This document shows positions 43,017 through 51,396 of a stretch of DNA of 64,000 bases, piece by piece. The stretch's first letter is position 1. Every line of letters starts with the position of its first letter. The notes below the pieces were generated by a model. That model had not been told where the DNA came from. It saw only the letters and a list, made by a program, of their open reading frames with translations, and searched no databases. The translations under genes were made by a program, and so were the position numbers. Origin of the DNA: Fructilactobacillus myrtifloralis (GTDB lineage: Bacteria > Bacillota > Bacilli > Lactobacillales > Lactobacillaceae); the NCBI RefSeq assembly GCF_024029335.1, contig NZ_CP097116.1, positions 1,116,001-1,180,000 of the forward strand. The letters are read 5' to 3'.

Positions 43017-46000
43017 ATGAAGACAGATGTACCGTATAATGTGGGACTTGATATTGGGACCAGCTCGATTGGGTGGGCCATCACGGACGAAAATAACCGC
43101 TTGATTTCAGTTAAGGGTCATTATGGAATTGGGACGCGGTTGTTTAAGGAAGGCGAAGCAGCTGCCGACCGGCGCGGGTTTCGGACAACGCGACGGCGCT
43201 TATCGCGAAGAAAATGGCGGTTACGGCTGTTGGCGGAAATTTTTGATGCTCCGATTGCTGCAGTGGACCAGAGTTTCTACGCTCGATTACGGCAATCAAG
43301 CGTGTCGCCGTTAGATCCACAGAAAAAGCATGAATTTGCAGATAACATCTTATTTGCAGATCCGGACTTTACCGATCGAGATTATCACCATGAGTATCCA
43401 ACGATTTATCATTTACGGCATAAACTGGCTACGGAACAACGGCAGTTTGATGTCCGGTTAATCTATTTAGCCGTGCACCATTTGATTAAATACCGAGGCC
43501 ATTTTTTGAACAAGGCGGCTGCCAATAAGTTCAAGGCGGGGGAAATCGATCTAGCTACAGCCTTTCAGCAGTTAGATGATATTTTTGCCCAGCAACAACG
43601 TGATGACGTGCGGTTAAAAACCACGGACGTCAATCACCTGGTGAAAATTTTGACAGATACTAACTTTAGTAAGAGTGATCGCCAAAAGCAAATTGCGAGT
43701 GAAATTTTTGTGAAAGGTGACAAGGATCAGGATAAGCTTAATAAAAAGCTTGCTACGGAAATTGTGAAGGCAATTGTCGGGTTAAAAGCTAAGTTTGACG
43801 TGATTTTTGGGCTACAGGATGTTCCGAATGCTAAGGAGTTTTCGTTAACTTTCAATAGCGATGATTTTGACCAAAAGTTAGCTGATTTAGGCTCACAAGT
43901 GACGGATGAGGATCAGGAAATCGTGGCAATCCTGCAAAAGCTATACTTTGCCGTTGATTTAGCTGGAATCCTACAGAATCCGACCACGGGGAAGATGTTC
44001 TCAAGTATCTCGGAGGCCATGATTGATCGGTATGAACGGCATCATGATGACTTAGAGAAGTTAAAACAATTAGCAGCGCAGTTCAAGAAAGCGGGAAAGG
44101 TGGAACAAGCCACGGCTCTGAAACAGGCTTACGCCGATTACGTTGATGGTGAAGTTAGTAGCTATAAGAAACTCCCGTTGGATGAATTTATGAAGCGGGT
44201 GGGGAAGCAACTGGATGATTCGGCAGTGGCTACTGAAATTAAATCGGAGATTGATACGGGGCAATTTATGCCAAAACAACGTTCCAAAGAAAATGGGGCG
44301 ATTCCATATCAACTGCAGCAACAGGAGCTCGACGCCATCATTGAGAATCAGGGACAGTATTATCCCTGGCTTCGTGAAGCTAAAGAGCACCTGGATGCGC
44401 TGATTTCCTTCCGGGTGCCTTACTACGTCGGTCCGATGGTTGATCCAGAAGAAGTTAGTGCTGAAAACGGCAAATTTGCGTGGATGAAACGCAAAGATCA
44501 GGGGAGCATCACTCCGTGGAATTTTGCGGAAAAAGTTGATAAAACGACTTCAGCAACGAATTTTATCAAACGGATGACGGCCACGGATACCTACCTAATT
44601 GGAGCACCGGTGTTGCCGAAAAATAGTTTGTTATACCAAGAATTCACGGTTTTAAACGAGTTAAATAAGTTAAAAGTGAATGTGAATGGAAAGAAATTTG
44701 CATTAGAACCAGACCAGAAACAAGCGATTTTTAATCAGGTTTATAAAAACCACAAACGCGTTTCCTTGAAACGAATCAAGGAGTTTATGCAGGCCCAGGG
44801 TTGGATTAATACAGATGCCGATCTTTCAGGAACGACCGATCAAAAGAACGTTAACAATATATTGGGCACGTATAATGATTTTAAACCGATCTTTGGTTCC
44901 CAGCTGGATAATCCGGATCGCCAGGCGGACCTTGAACGCATCATTGAGTGGTCGACCATCTTTGAAGATGAACACATTTTCAAGTTAAAGCTGGATACAA
45001 TTAAATGGCTTACACAGGAACAAAAAACCCAGTTAGCAAAACACCGGTACCAAGGTTGGGGTCGATTATCGAAACAATTGTTAGCTGGGATAACAAACGC
45101 CAACGGAGAACGGGTAATTGATGTGTTGTGGAACACGGATCAAAACTTGATGGAAACCCTGGCTGATGATAGTTTCAAGGCTGCGATTCAAGAATTTAAC
45201 GGAGACCAGTTAGACCAACAAAACGTTTCCGACGTGATTGATGACTTGTATACATCTCCACAAAATAAAAAGGCCATGCGCCAGGTCTTATTAGTGATTG
45301 ATGACATTGAAAAGGCCATGGGTCACGCTCCTGCAAACATTATGATTGAATTTGCCCGCGAAGATCGAAACGATCATCGCTTAGTTAATTCACGGGCTAA
45401 CCAGTTAGATAAAACGTATCAGAACGCAAAGGCTGAGATTAGCAAGGATGTGCAGGCGGAATTAAAAGCGAAAATCAAAGATAAGGCGCAATTTAATGAC
45501 CGGCTCTATTTGTACTTCGTTCAAGGCGGTAAGGATTTATATACCGGGAAGCCAATCGATATTGATCGGCTTTCCAACTATCAAATTGATCATATCTTAC
45601 CGCAGTCCTTTATTTTGGATAACTCGTTGGATAATCGTGTGTTAACAGCTCAGGATAATAACCAGACCAAGGCTGACCGGCTCCCTGGAGAACTCTTTGG
45701 GGATAAGATGAAGGGTTATTGGAACACTCTGCGCGAGCACGGATTGATGACTTGGAAGAAGTACAATAATCTCATGTTAACTCCCGATAAAATTAGTAAG
45801 TTTAACAATCAAGGTCGGTTCATTAATCGGCAACTGGTTGAAACCCGCCAGGTCATTAAACTAATTGCAGAGATTTTGCACAACCGCTATGCCGATGAGG
45901 GACAGACTGAGATTGTTACGGTAAAAGCGAACTTAACCCATCACATGCGGACGAAATTCAACTTCTATAAAAACCGGAATGTGAATGATTATCACCATGC

Positions 46001-47048
46001 TTTTGATGCCTACTTATCAGTGTTTGTAGGAAATTGGTTGTTACAACAATATCCTAATTTGAAGCCATACTTTGTTTATGGTGATTATGCCAAGGGTGGA
46101 ATTAAGGACTTGAAGCATTTTAACTTCTTATACCGCTTTGAAAAGCAACATGAGTTAGCTGAAGATGGGCAGATTAAAACTGATCCAGACCAGTTATTGG
46201 GTTACATGCGCAAGTTGTATCAATTAAAACGGATGCTGGTAACCAAAGAACTGGAAACCAATCACGGGAATTTATTTAAGCAGACGGTCTTTCCGGCGCC
46301 GGCCCATGATAAAAAGATGAAGAAGCCACGAAAGTTGATTAACCCTAAAGCTAATCGTTCGAGTGACATTTATGGTGGTTATACCAGTAAAACGGCGGCT
46401 TTCATGACATTAGTTCGCGTGAAAAAAAGAGCGAAAGTCGAATATCGGCTTGCAAGTGTTCCGTTAGCTAATTTAGTTTGGCAACAACAGGGAATGTCCT
46501 TTGCTGAGATGGTCGATAAATCTGTTCGTCCCCAATTTACAGGAAAGAACGGTAAGGTAAATGATTATCAGGTTGTTAAAAGCAAGGTATACATTAATCA
46601 ACTAGTTAATGAGGATGGGTCAATGTTTACGTTAGCAAGTAAGCAATATCGGCATAATGCTCAACAGTTGGTGTTATCTGACCAAGCAATGAAAATTTTA
46701 AGCAGTAAGCCAACTGATCTTACTCGGGATGATTTGATTTTTGTTTTCAATGAAATTGTTGATAAGGGACAACGCTATTTTAAAGCTTATGATTTTAGTA
46801 ATAGTGAAGAAGCAAAAGTTCGATTTAGTGAGTTAGCTGATTTCGATGATATGAGAACAATTATTAACAACTTGTTGATTGGAATGCATGCCAATGCGCC
46901 ATATGCTGATGTTTCAAAGGTTGGGTTACCTAAATATTTAGGATTGTTCATTTTAACATCAGGTATAAAATTGAAACCTGAAACTAAATTTATTTACCAA
47001 TCTCCAACTGGTCTATTTTCCCGGCAAGTTAAAATTTCTGATTTGTAA
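43017..47048 (+). CDS. cas9: CRISPR-associated endonuclease Cas9, type II-A
   Basis: A 1343-residue RNA-guided DNA nuclease. RuvC-I GLDIGTSSIGWA with D12; Arg-rich bridge helix (RRTTRRRLSRRKWRLRLL); REC lobe in the middle; RuvC-II IMIEFARED with E778; HNH DHILPQSFILDNS with H859; RuvC-III YHHAFDAYL with D997; C-terminal PAM-interacting domain. All catalytic residues are intact. The ATG at 43017 has gggagg at 6 bases; the earlier ATG (42990) has none. It ends at a bidirectional terminator shared with tracrRNA. The family and subtype follow from csn2 and the length. Confidence 0.98.
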   Translation: MKTDVPYNVGLDIGTSSIGWAITDENNRLISVKGHYGIGTRLFKEGEAAADRRGFRTTRRRLSRRKWRLRLLAEIFDAPIAAVDQSFYARLRQSSVSPLDPQKKHEFADNILFADPDFTDRDYHHEYPTIYHLRHKLATEQRQFDVRLIYLAVHHLIKYRGHFLNKAAANKFKAGEIDLATAFQQLDDIFAQQQRDDVRLKTTDVNHLVKILTDTNFSKSDRQKQIASEIFVKGDKDQDKLNKKLATEIVKAIVGLKAKFDVIFGLQDVPNAKEFSLTFNSDDFDQKLADLGSQVTDEDQEIVAILQKLYFAVDLAGILQNPTTGKMFSSISEAMIDRYERHHDDLEKLKQLAAQFKKAGKVEQATALKQAYADYVDGEVSSYKKLPLDEFMKRVGKQLDDSAVATEIKSEIDTGQFMPKQRSKENGAIPYQLQQQELDAIIENQGQYYPWLREAKEHLDALISFRVPYYVGPMVDPEEVSAENGKFAWMKRKDQGSITPWNFAEKVDKTTSATNFIKRMTATDTYLIGAPVLPKNSLLYQEFTVLNELNKLKVNVNGKKFALEPDQKQAIFNQVYKNHKRVSLKRIKEFMQAQGWINTDADLSGTTDQKNVNNILGTYNDFKPIFGSQLDNPDRQADLERIIEWSTIFEDEHIFKLKLDTIKWLTQEQKTQLAKHRYQGWGRLSKQLLAGITNANGERVIDVLWNTDQNLMETLADDSFKAAIQEFNGDQLDQQNVSDVIDDLYTSPQNKKAMRQVLLVIDDIEKAMGHAPANIMIEFAREDRNDHRLVNSRANQLDKTYQNAKAEISKDVQAELKAKIKDKAQFNDRLYLYFVQGGKDLYTGKPIDIDRLSNYQIDHILPQSFILDNSLDNRVLTAQDNNQTKADRLPGELFGDKMKGYWNTLREHGLMTWKKYNNLMLTPDKISKFNNQGRFINRQLVETRQVIKLIAEILHNRYADEGQTEIVTVKANLTHHMRTKFNFYKNRNVNDYHHAFDAYLSVFVGNWLLQQYPNLKPYFVYGDYAKGGIKDLKHFNFLYRFEKQHELAEDGQIKTDPDQLLGYMRKLYQLKRMLVTKELETNHGNLFKQTVFPAPAHDKKMKKPRKLINPKANRSSDIYGGYTSKTAAFMTLVRVKKRAKVEYRLASVPLANLVWQQQGMSFAEMVDKSVRPQFTGKNGKVNDYQVVKSKVYINQLVNEDGSMFTLASKQYRHNAQQLVLSDQAMKILSSKPTDLTRDDLIFVFNEIVDKGQRYFKAYDFSNSEEAKVRFSELADFDDMRTIINNLLIGMHANAPYADVSKVGLPKYLGLFILTSGIKLKPETKFIYQSPTGLFSRQVKISDL

Positions 47049-47060
47049 AACTGAAGCACC

Positions 47061-47096
47061 AAAAAAGGGAAGCTATCAGATGATAGCTTCCCTTTT
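47061..47096. terminator. Bidirectional terminator of cas9 and tracrRNA
   Basis: GGGAAGCTATCA (47067-47078) pairs with TGATAGCTTCCC (47081-47092). The minus strand ends in six T (47066-47061), the plus strand in TTTTCT. Confidence 0.9.
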
Positions 47097-47211
47097 CTAA
47101 TATGTACGGCCCTTAAGGGCTCACAAGGATAAACTCCGCCATAGGCATTGTTTGATTTTAACTCAGTATGTCATTTCAATGAGATTAAAAACCGTTGGCA
47201 TCCCAACCAAC
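47062..47211 (-). ncRNA. tracrRNA
   Basis: On the minus strand an anti-repeat (47193 to 47156) is complementary to the CRISPR repeat: about 28 bases in a row match save one, then a bulge, then the lower stem with TTTTA. After it come a small stem-loop AGCCCTTAAGGGCC (47103-47122 region) and the terminator hairpin. The length of about 150 nt and the element order are those of II-A tracrRNAs. It is antisense to the cas operon. The 5' end is predicted from the promoter. Confidence 0.9.
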
Positions 47212-47217
47212 AATATC

Positions 47218-47246
47218 AATATAACGACTTTTTTTAGGAAAGTCAA
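47218..47246 (-). promoter_or_regulatory. tracrRNA promoter
   Basis: Minus strand TTGACT (47246-47241), exactly 17 bases, TATATT (47223-47218). The -35 box overlaps the cas1 ribosome site aaggaggt (47245-47252) on the other strand. Confidence 0.8.
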
Positions 47247-47258
47247 GGAGGTAGGAAG

Positions 47259-48164
47259 ATGGTGTGGAGAAGCGTTGTGATCACCCAACACGCTAAGGTA
47301 TCATATTCCGGACGACGGATCATCGTCCAAACTAACCAAACGGTGGCCGAAGTTCCAATCGATGATATCGAGGTACTGCTGATTAGTAACACACAGGCAG
47401 TACTAACGGCGCGGGCTATTAGTGAATTAGCACGTGCCGCAGTTAAAGTGATTTTTTCAGACGAGACTGGGGAACCGGTCTGTGAAACGGTTGATTATTT
47501 ACCGAATAATCGTAGTATGTCAGTTTTACAACGGCAGTTTGAGTGGGATGAAGCTCGCAAAGAACTACTATGGACTTGGTTAGTTACCGCTAAGGTTCAG
47601 ATGCAAATCACGGTTTTACAAAAACGTCACATTGATGCGAGTGATCTTGATTATGAATTCCGCAAAATTGAGATTAATGATCTTAGTAACCGTGAAGCAG
47701 TCGTTGCGCGCAAGTATTTTCCGTTACTGTTTGAAACTGGATTTGAACGACGGAATTTCCAGCCCGCTAACGCTGCTTTAAACTACGGTTATTCAATTTT
47801 ATTGTCATTGGTGAACCGTAACATTGTCGCCACGGGATGTTTGACGCAGCTAGGGATTCATCATCACAACGATGAAAATCAATTTAACCTGGGGTCAGAT
47901 TTGATGGAACCGTTTCGACCCATTATCGACTGGTGGGTAAGTGAACAAGAGATTAAGGAATTAACTCCAGAAGTTAAGATTAAGTTAGTTGATTTGTTGA
48001 ACCTAGAACTAAAGTTTAACGGCAAGAATACAATTTTAAGAAATGCACTAAAAACGCACGTGACGAACTGCATTAATTATTTAAATGGAGAACGAGAGAC
48101 TGCTAAAGTTGAGGTGGAATTAGGAGATGAGATATCGGATTATGCGCTTAATCGTAATGTTTGA
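47259..48164 (+). CDS. cas1: CRISPR integrase Cas1
   Basis: A 301-residue spacer integrase. The metal-binding residues are visible: Glu in NREAVVARKYF, His in LGIHHHNDENQ and Asp/Glu in NLGSDLMEPFRPI. aaggaggt lies 6 bases before the ATG at 47259. The end overlaps cas2 by 38 bases. Confidence 0.97.
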   Translation: MVWRSVVITQHAKVSYSGRRIIVQTNQTVAEVPIDDIEVLLISNTQAVLTARAISELARAAVKVIFSDETGEPVCETVDYLPNNRSMSVLQRQFEWDEARKELLWTWLVTAKVQMQITVLQKRHIDASDLDYEFRKIEINDLSNREAVVARKYFPLLFETGFERRNFQPANAALNYGYSILLSLVNRNIVATGCLTQLGIHHHNDENQFNLGSDLMEPFRPIIDWWVSEQEIKELTPEVKIKLVDLLNLELKFNGKNTILRNALKTHVTNCINYLNGERETAKVEVELGDEISDYALNRNV

Positions 48165-48447
48165 TTTGCCAATGGATACTAGTGAAGATAAGCGGAATTA
48201 CCGGAAGTTTCGCAAGGAGTTAATCAACGAAGGATTCTTAATGATCCAGTATTCGGTCTATGCCCGGGTTTGTGTCACCAAACAGTCCGCTCAGTTTACG
48301 GAAAATCGGATTAAAACGTTTTTACCTACCCGTGGATTGATTCAGACGTTGATGGTAACCGAAAAACAATACAATAGTATGCACTTTTTGGTTGGAGAGC
48401 AAAAGGATGATGTCCGGAATACCTCAGATCGGACGGTGGTGCTATGA
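48127..48447 (+). CDS. cas2: CRISPR-associated protein Cas2
   Basis: A 106-residue ferredoxin-fold partner of Cas1 in spacer acquisition. The start MRYRIMRLIVMFDLPMD matches II-A Cas2 proteins, with the conserved Asp in FDLP. It begins inside cas1, and its end overlaps csn2 by 4 bases (ATGA). Confidence 0.96.
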   Translation: MRYRIMRLIVMFDLPMDTSEDKRNYRKFRKELINEGFLMIQYSVYARVCVTKQSAQFTENRIKTFLPTRGLIQTLMVTEKQYNSMHFLVGEQKDDVRNTSDRTVVL

Positions 48448-49109
48448 AGCTAACTTTGTATCCGAATGCTCCCTTTGAAATTAATGCGGGAGTTCCCACT
48501 GTTATTCGGACTAATAATCAAGCCTTTTATACTAGTCTGAGTTTAGGCTTGCAAAGTAAGCAAGACATCGTTTTGAGTGATAATGATGAAGTACTTGAAC
48601 TCAATGACTATTTACAATTTATAGGAAACGTGGTTACTAATCCAGATCTGTTTACGCCCTTTAAACTGAAAATTGAACGGGAAATTCTGGAAAATTTAAA
48701 CGAGAAGGAACGCCAACGCCTATATCAATTAGATTGCGAACTTAAAAGTATTTTCTTGGGATCTGCTTATTTAGAGGATTTTCCGCTAACAATTAATGAT
48801 GAGTGGGACGTGAAAAAGCAGTATAAGTACTGTGGGATTAACTTTTTGCATGATGCGCAAGCAACTCCCTATGATATAATTAAGGAAGTTCTTAACTTAT
48901 ATAATCAATTTAATGCTAAAAAACTACTGGTTCTTGCTGATCTCTTTAATTACTTGGAAGAAGCCCAACAACTTCAGATATTTCAATTAATTAAAAAGTT
49001 GGAATTACATGTCTTACTATTAGATTTTTCCTGGCAACCATATTCCCAATTGTTAGAAGAATGCCGTTATTACAGCGTTGACAAGGATTTTGTAATCTTT
49101 GAGCGTTAA
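48444..49109 (+). CDS. csn2: CRISPR-associated protein Csn2
   Basis: A 221-residue protein that binds double-stranded DNA ends as a ring in II-A adaptation. It matches the canonical Csn2 length and build; ends DFSWQPYSQLLEECRYYSVD. Defines the subtype as II-A. Clearly more AT-rich than cas9. The first repeat begins only 20 bases after its stop, so leader sequence overlaps the gene end. Confidence 0.95.
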   Translation: MKLTLYPNAPFEINAGVPTVIRTNNQAFYTSLSLGLQSKQDIVLSDNDEVLELNDYLQFIGNVVTNPDLFTPFKLKIEREILENLNEKERQRLYQLDCELKSIFLGSAYLEDFPLTINDEWDVKKQYKYCGINFLHDAQATPYDIIKEVLNLYNQFNAKKLLVLADLFNYLEEAQQLQIFQLIKKLELHVLLLDFSWQPYSQLLEECRYYSVDKDFVIFER

Positions 49110-49129
49110 CGGATGAAATATTACAGACG

Positions 49130-49825
49130 GTTTTAGTAGTATGTCATTTCAATGAGATTAAGAACGAGCAGAAATAGCTAAAACATTTTTAACATGTTTT
49201 AGTAGTATGTCATTTCAATGAGATTAAGAACCTCCCAAGAGTTGAACTTTACAAACTACGTGTTTTAGTAGTATGTCATTTCAATGAGATTAAGAACCGA
49301 AGTAGTACCACTTTTTACCGTTTGCTAGTTTTAGTAGTATGTCATTTCAATGAGATTAAGAACCAAAATTTTTGAAATTTTTTGCGATTTTTTGTTTTAG
49401 TAGTATGTCATTTCAATGAGATTAAGAACGACACAAATTCTGTTTTACACACGTCACCGGTTTTAGTAGTATGTCATTTCAATGAGATTAAGAACGGGAT
49501 TGTATTCATCCGTGGTCAGTTTATGGTTTTAGTAGTATGTCATTTCAATGAGATTAAGAACGTCTTGGCGCTTTCAATGGTCACGTCCTCCGTTTTAGTA
49601 GTATGTCATTTCAATGAGATTAAGAACAATTATTGGAAGCATTTAGGCGGTACCTATGTTTTAGTAGTATGTCATTTCAATGAGATTAAGAACCTTGAAA
49701 ATTTAGTAAATAGTGATGATGTAGTTTTAGTAGTATGTCATTTCAATGAGATTAAGAACTACCAACTGCAATTCCATTTTGGGTATACTGTTTTAGTAGT
49801 ATGTCATTTCAATGAGATTGATAAT
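49130..49825 (+). CRISPR. Type II-A CRISPR array, 11 repeats and 10 spacers
   Basis: Repeats of 36 bases start at 49130, 49196, 49262, 49328, 49394, 49460, 49526, 49592, 49658, 49724 and 49790, in a strict 66-base period with 30-base spacers. The repeat begins GTTTTAGTAGTATGTCATTT and ends CAATGAGATTAAGAAC. The last copy ends in GATTGATAAT instead of GATTAAGAAC, marking it as the old (trailer) end. New spacers are therefore added next to csn2. No other repeat differences are seen. Confidence 0.99.
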
Positions 49826-49922
49826 TTGCGGCCATATTTATTGACTTTCAATCTAATTTATGTTAAAAATGATTTGTTGATAGATATTAGATTTTAGATG
49901 TATGTCTTTTGAGATTATAATT

Positions 49923-49947
49923 AAAGTCATTTTGACTTTTTTTATTT
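49923..49947 (+). terminator. Terminator after the CRISPR array
   Basis: AAAGTCA (49923-49929) pairs with TGACTTT (49933-49939), followed by TTTTATTTTT. It separates the pre-crRNA from the next operon. Confidence 0.75.
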
Positions 49948-49976
49948 TTGACATCAAAAAATTTCCCTAATATCTA
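49948..49976 (+). promoter_or_regulatory. Promoter of the TIR-caspase operon
   Basis: TTGACA (49948-49953), 17-base spacer, TATCTA (49971-49976). The -35 begins right after the terminator T run. Confidence 0.75.
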
Positions 49977-50019
49977 TATTTAATTTAAAACGTTTTGTTT
50001 TATGGAAGAGGGTAATTTC

Positions 50020-50397
50020 TTGAAAAAAAGGATTTTTATAAGCTTTGCTATTGAAGATGAAAAATTACGTGATTTTATTGTTGGACAATCTAAAAACAAG
50101 GAATCACCGTTTGAATTTATTGATATGTCTGTTAAAGAACCATGGACAAATTCTTGGAAGACTAAATGTAATTCTAAGATTAAAAGTTGTGATGGTGTAA
50201 TTGCATTTATTACAAGTAAAACTAAAAGTGCAAATGGTGAACTTTGGGAAATTAAATGTTCACAAGATAATAATATACCCATTCTTTTTGTTTGGGGGTA
50301 CAAAGAACATTTGTCGTATGTTCCAGGATTTGTAAATTCATCAAAAATTAAAAATTGGAAATGGGATAATATAGAAAAATGGATAGATAAATTATAG
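50020..50397 (+). CDS. Small TIR-like protein (ThsB/DUF1863 type)
   Basis: A 125-residue TIR-like protein. First strand KRIFISFAIEDEKLRDFI, central DGVIAFITSKT, and the catalytic-region helix ANGELWEIKC with candidate NADase Glu E77 (or E74), as in ThsB-type proteins. The start is TTG 50020 with gaggg 7 bases upstream; the ATG at 50002 has no ribosome site. In Thoeris systems such proteins sense phage and make a cyclic ADP-ribose-type signal. Very AT-rich. It is 24 bases before the caspase gene. Confidence 0.82.
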   Translation: MKKRIFISFAIEDEKLRDFIVGQSKNKESPFEFIDMSVKEPWTNSWKTKCNSKIKSCDGVIAFITSKTKSANGELWEIKCSQDNNIPILFVWGYKEHLSYVPGFVNSSKIKNWKWDNIEKWIDKL

Positions 50398-50421
50398 GAA
50401 TTTATTAAGGAGATAACATTT

Positions 50422-51396
50422 ATGATTAAAAGAAAAGCACTAATTGTAGGAATAGATAACTATCCTAATGCAAAACTTAAAGGATGCGTAAATGATGCCA
50501 AATCAATTGCGTCATTATTAGAAAAAAATGAGGATGATTCGCCTAATTTTGATGTTAGACTTGAATGCAACGTGCCAACTAAAGGAAAATTAAAAACTTA
50601 CATTAAAGATTTATTTTCAGGAAATGCTAGTGTAGCCTTATTTTACTTTTCTGGTCATGGTTATTCCATTGATAATGAAAATGGAATTGTAACCCCAGAT
50701 TTTTCTGAGGGAGATATGGGGATAACTGCAGGTGATTTATTGGAGATTGCAAATGATTCTCAAATTGAAAATAAAATTATAATTTTAGATTCTTGTTTTT
50801 CAGGTAGTATGGGTGGATCGGAACCCTTGAAATCTAATATATCTGCTATTAGCAAAGGTTTAACAATTATGACAGCAAGTTCAGAAAAAGAGCCTTCTTT
50901 AGAACGAGGTGGACATGGTTTGTTTACTTCTCTTTTTATAAAAGCTCTTGAAGGATATGCTTCAGATATTATGGGAAATATTACCCCAGCAGGTATTTAT
51001 TCTTTTATTGATCAAACGCTAGGTCCTTGGGACCAAAGACCTATTTTCAAAACTAACACTCAAAATTTTTATTATTTAAGAAAATCTACACCTGACGTTA
51101 GTTTAGATGTATTAAGAAGAATCAAAAATTATTTTGAGACTGAAAATAGTGAATTTGAATTAGATCCTTCTTATGAGTTTACTAATTCCCCAAAAGAAAA
51201 GCATTATATAAAAAAGCCATATGCGTCTAGTGAAAATGTATCAAAGTTTAAAGAATTACAGTTATATCAAAAAATAGGATTAGTTGAACCAGTTGATGAA
51301 GACTATATGTATTTTGCAGCTATGAATAATAAATCATGTAGGCTTACATTTTTAGGAAAACGATATTTTGAATTAGCGAAAGATGGTAAAATATAA
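50422..51396 (+). CDS. Caspase-like (peptidase C14) effector protease
   Basis: A 324-residue protein. The caspase fold covers about residues 1-220: KALIVGIDNYP first strand, catalytic H79 in YFSGHGYS, catalytic C125 in ILDSCFSGS, and TASSEKEPS. The C-terminal 100 residues form a separate domain with NYFETENSEFEL and a winged-helix-like end (CRLTFLGKRYFELA). aaggag is 9 bases before the ATG. Flanked by two TIR genes, it is best read as the effector of a Thoeris-type system, activated by a TIR-made nucleotide. The C-terminal domain could bind that signal (inference). Alternative: a free-standing metacaspase. Confidence 0.88.
   Translation: MIKRKALIVGIDNYPNAKLKGCVNDAKSIASLLEKNEDDSPNFDVRLECNVPTKGKLKTYIKDLFSGNASVALFYFSGHGYSIDNENGIVTPDFSEGDMGITAGDLLEIANDSQIENKIIILDSCFSGSMGGSEPLKSNISAISKGLTIMTASSEKEPSLERGGHGLFTSLFIKALEGYASDIMGNITPAGIYSFIDQTLGPWDQRPIFKTNTQNFYYLRKSTPDVSLDVLRRIKNYFETENSEFELDPSYEFTNSPKEKHYIKKPYASSENVSKFKELQLYQKIGLVEPVDEDYMYFAAMNNKSCRLTFLGKRYFELAKDGKI

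Noticed and set aside
49382-49897. Open frame of 171 codons across the CRISPR array
   Set aside because: It only translates the repeats (recurring VLVVCHFNEIKN); the DNA is a CRISPR array.
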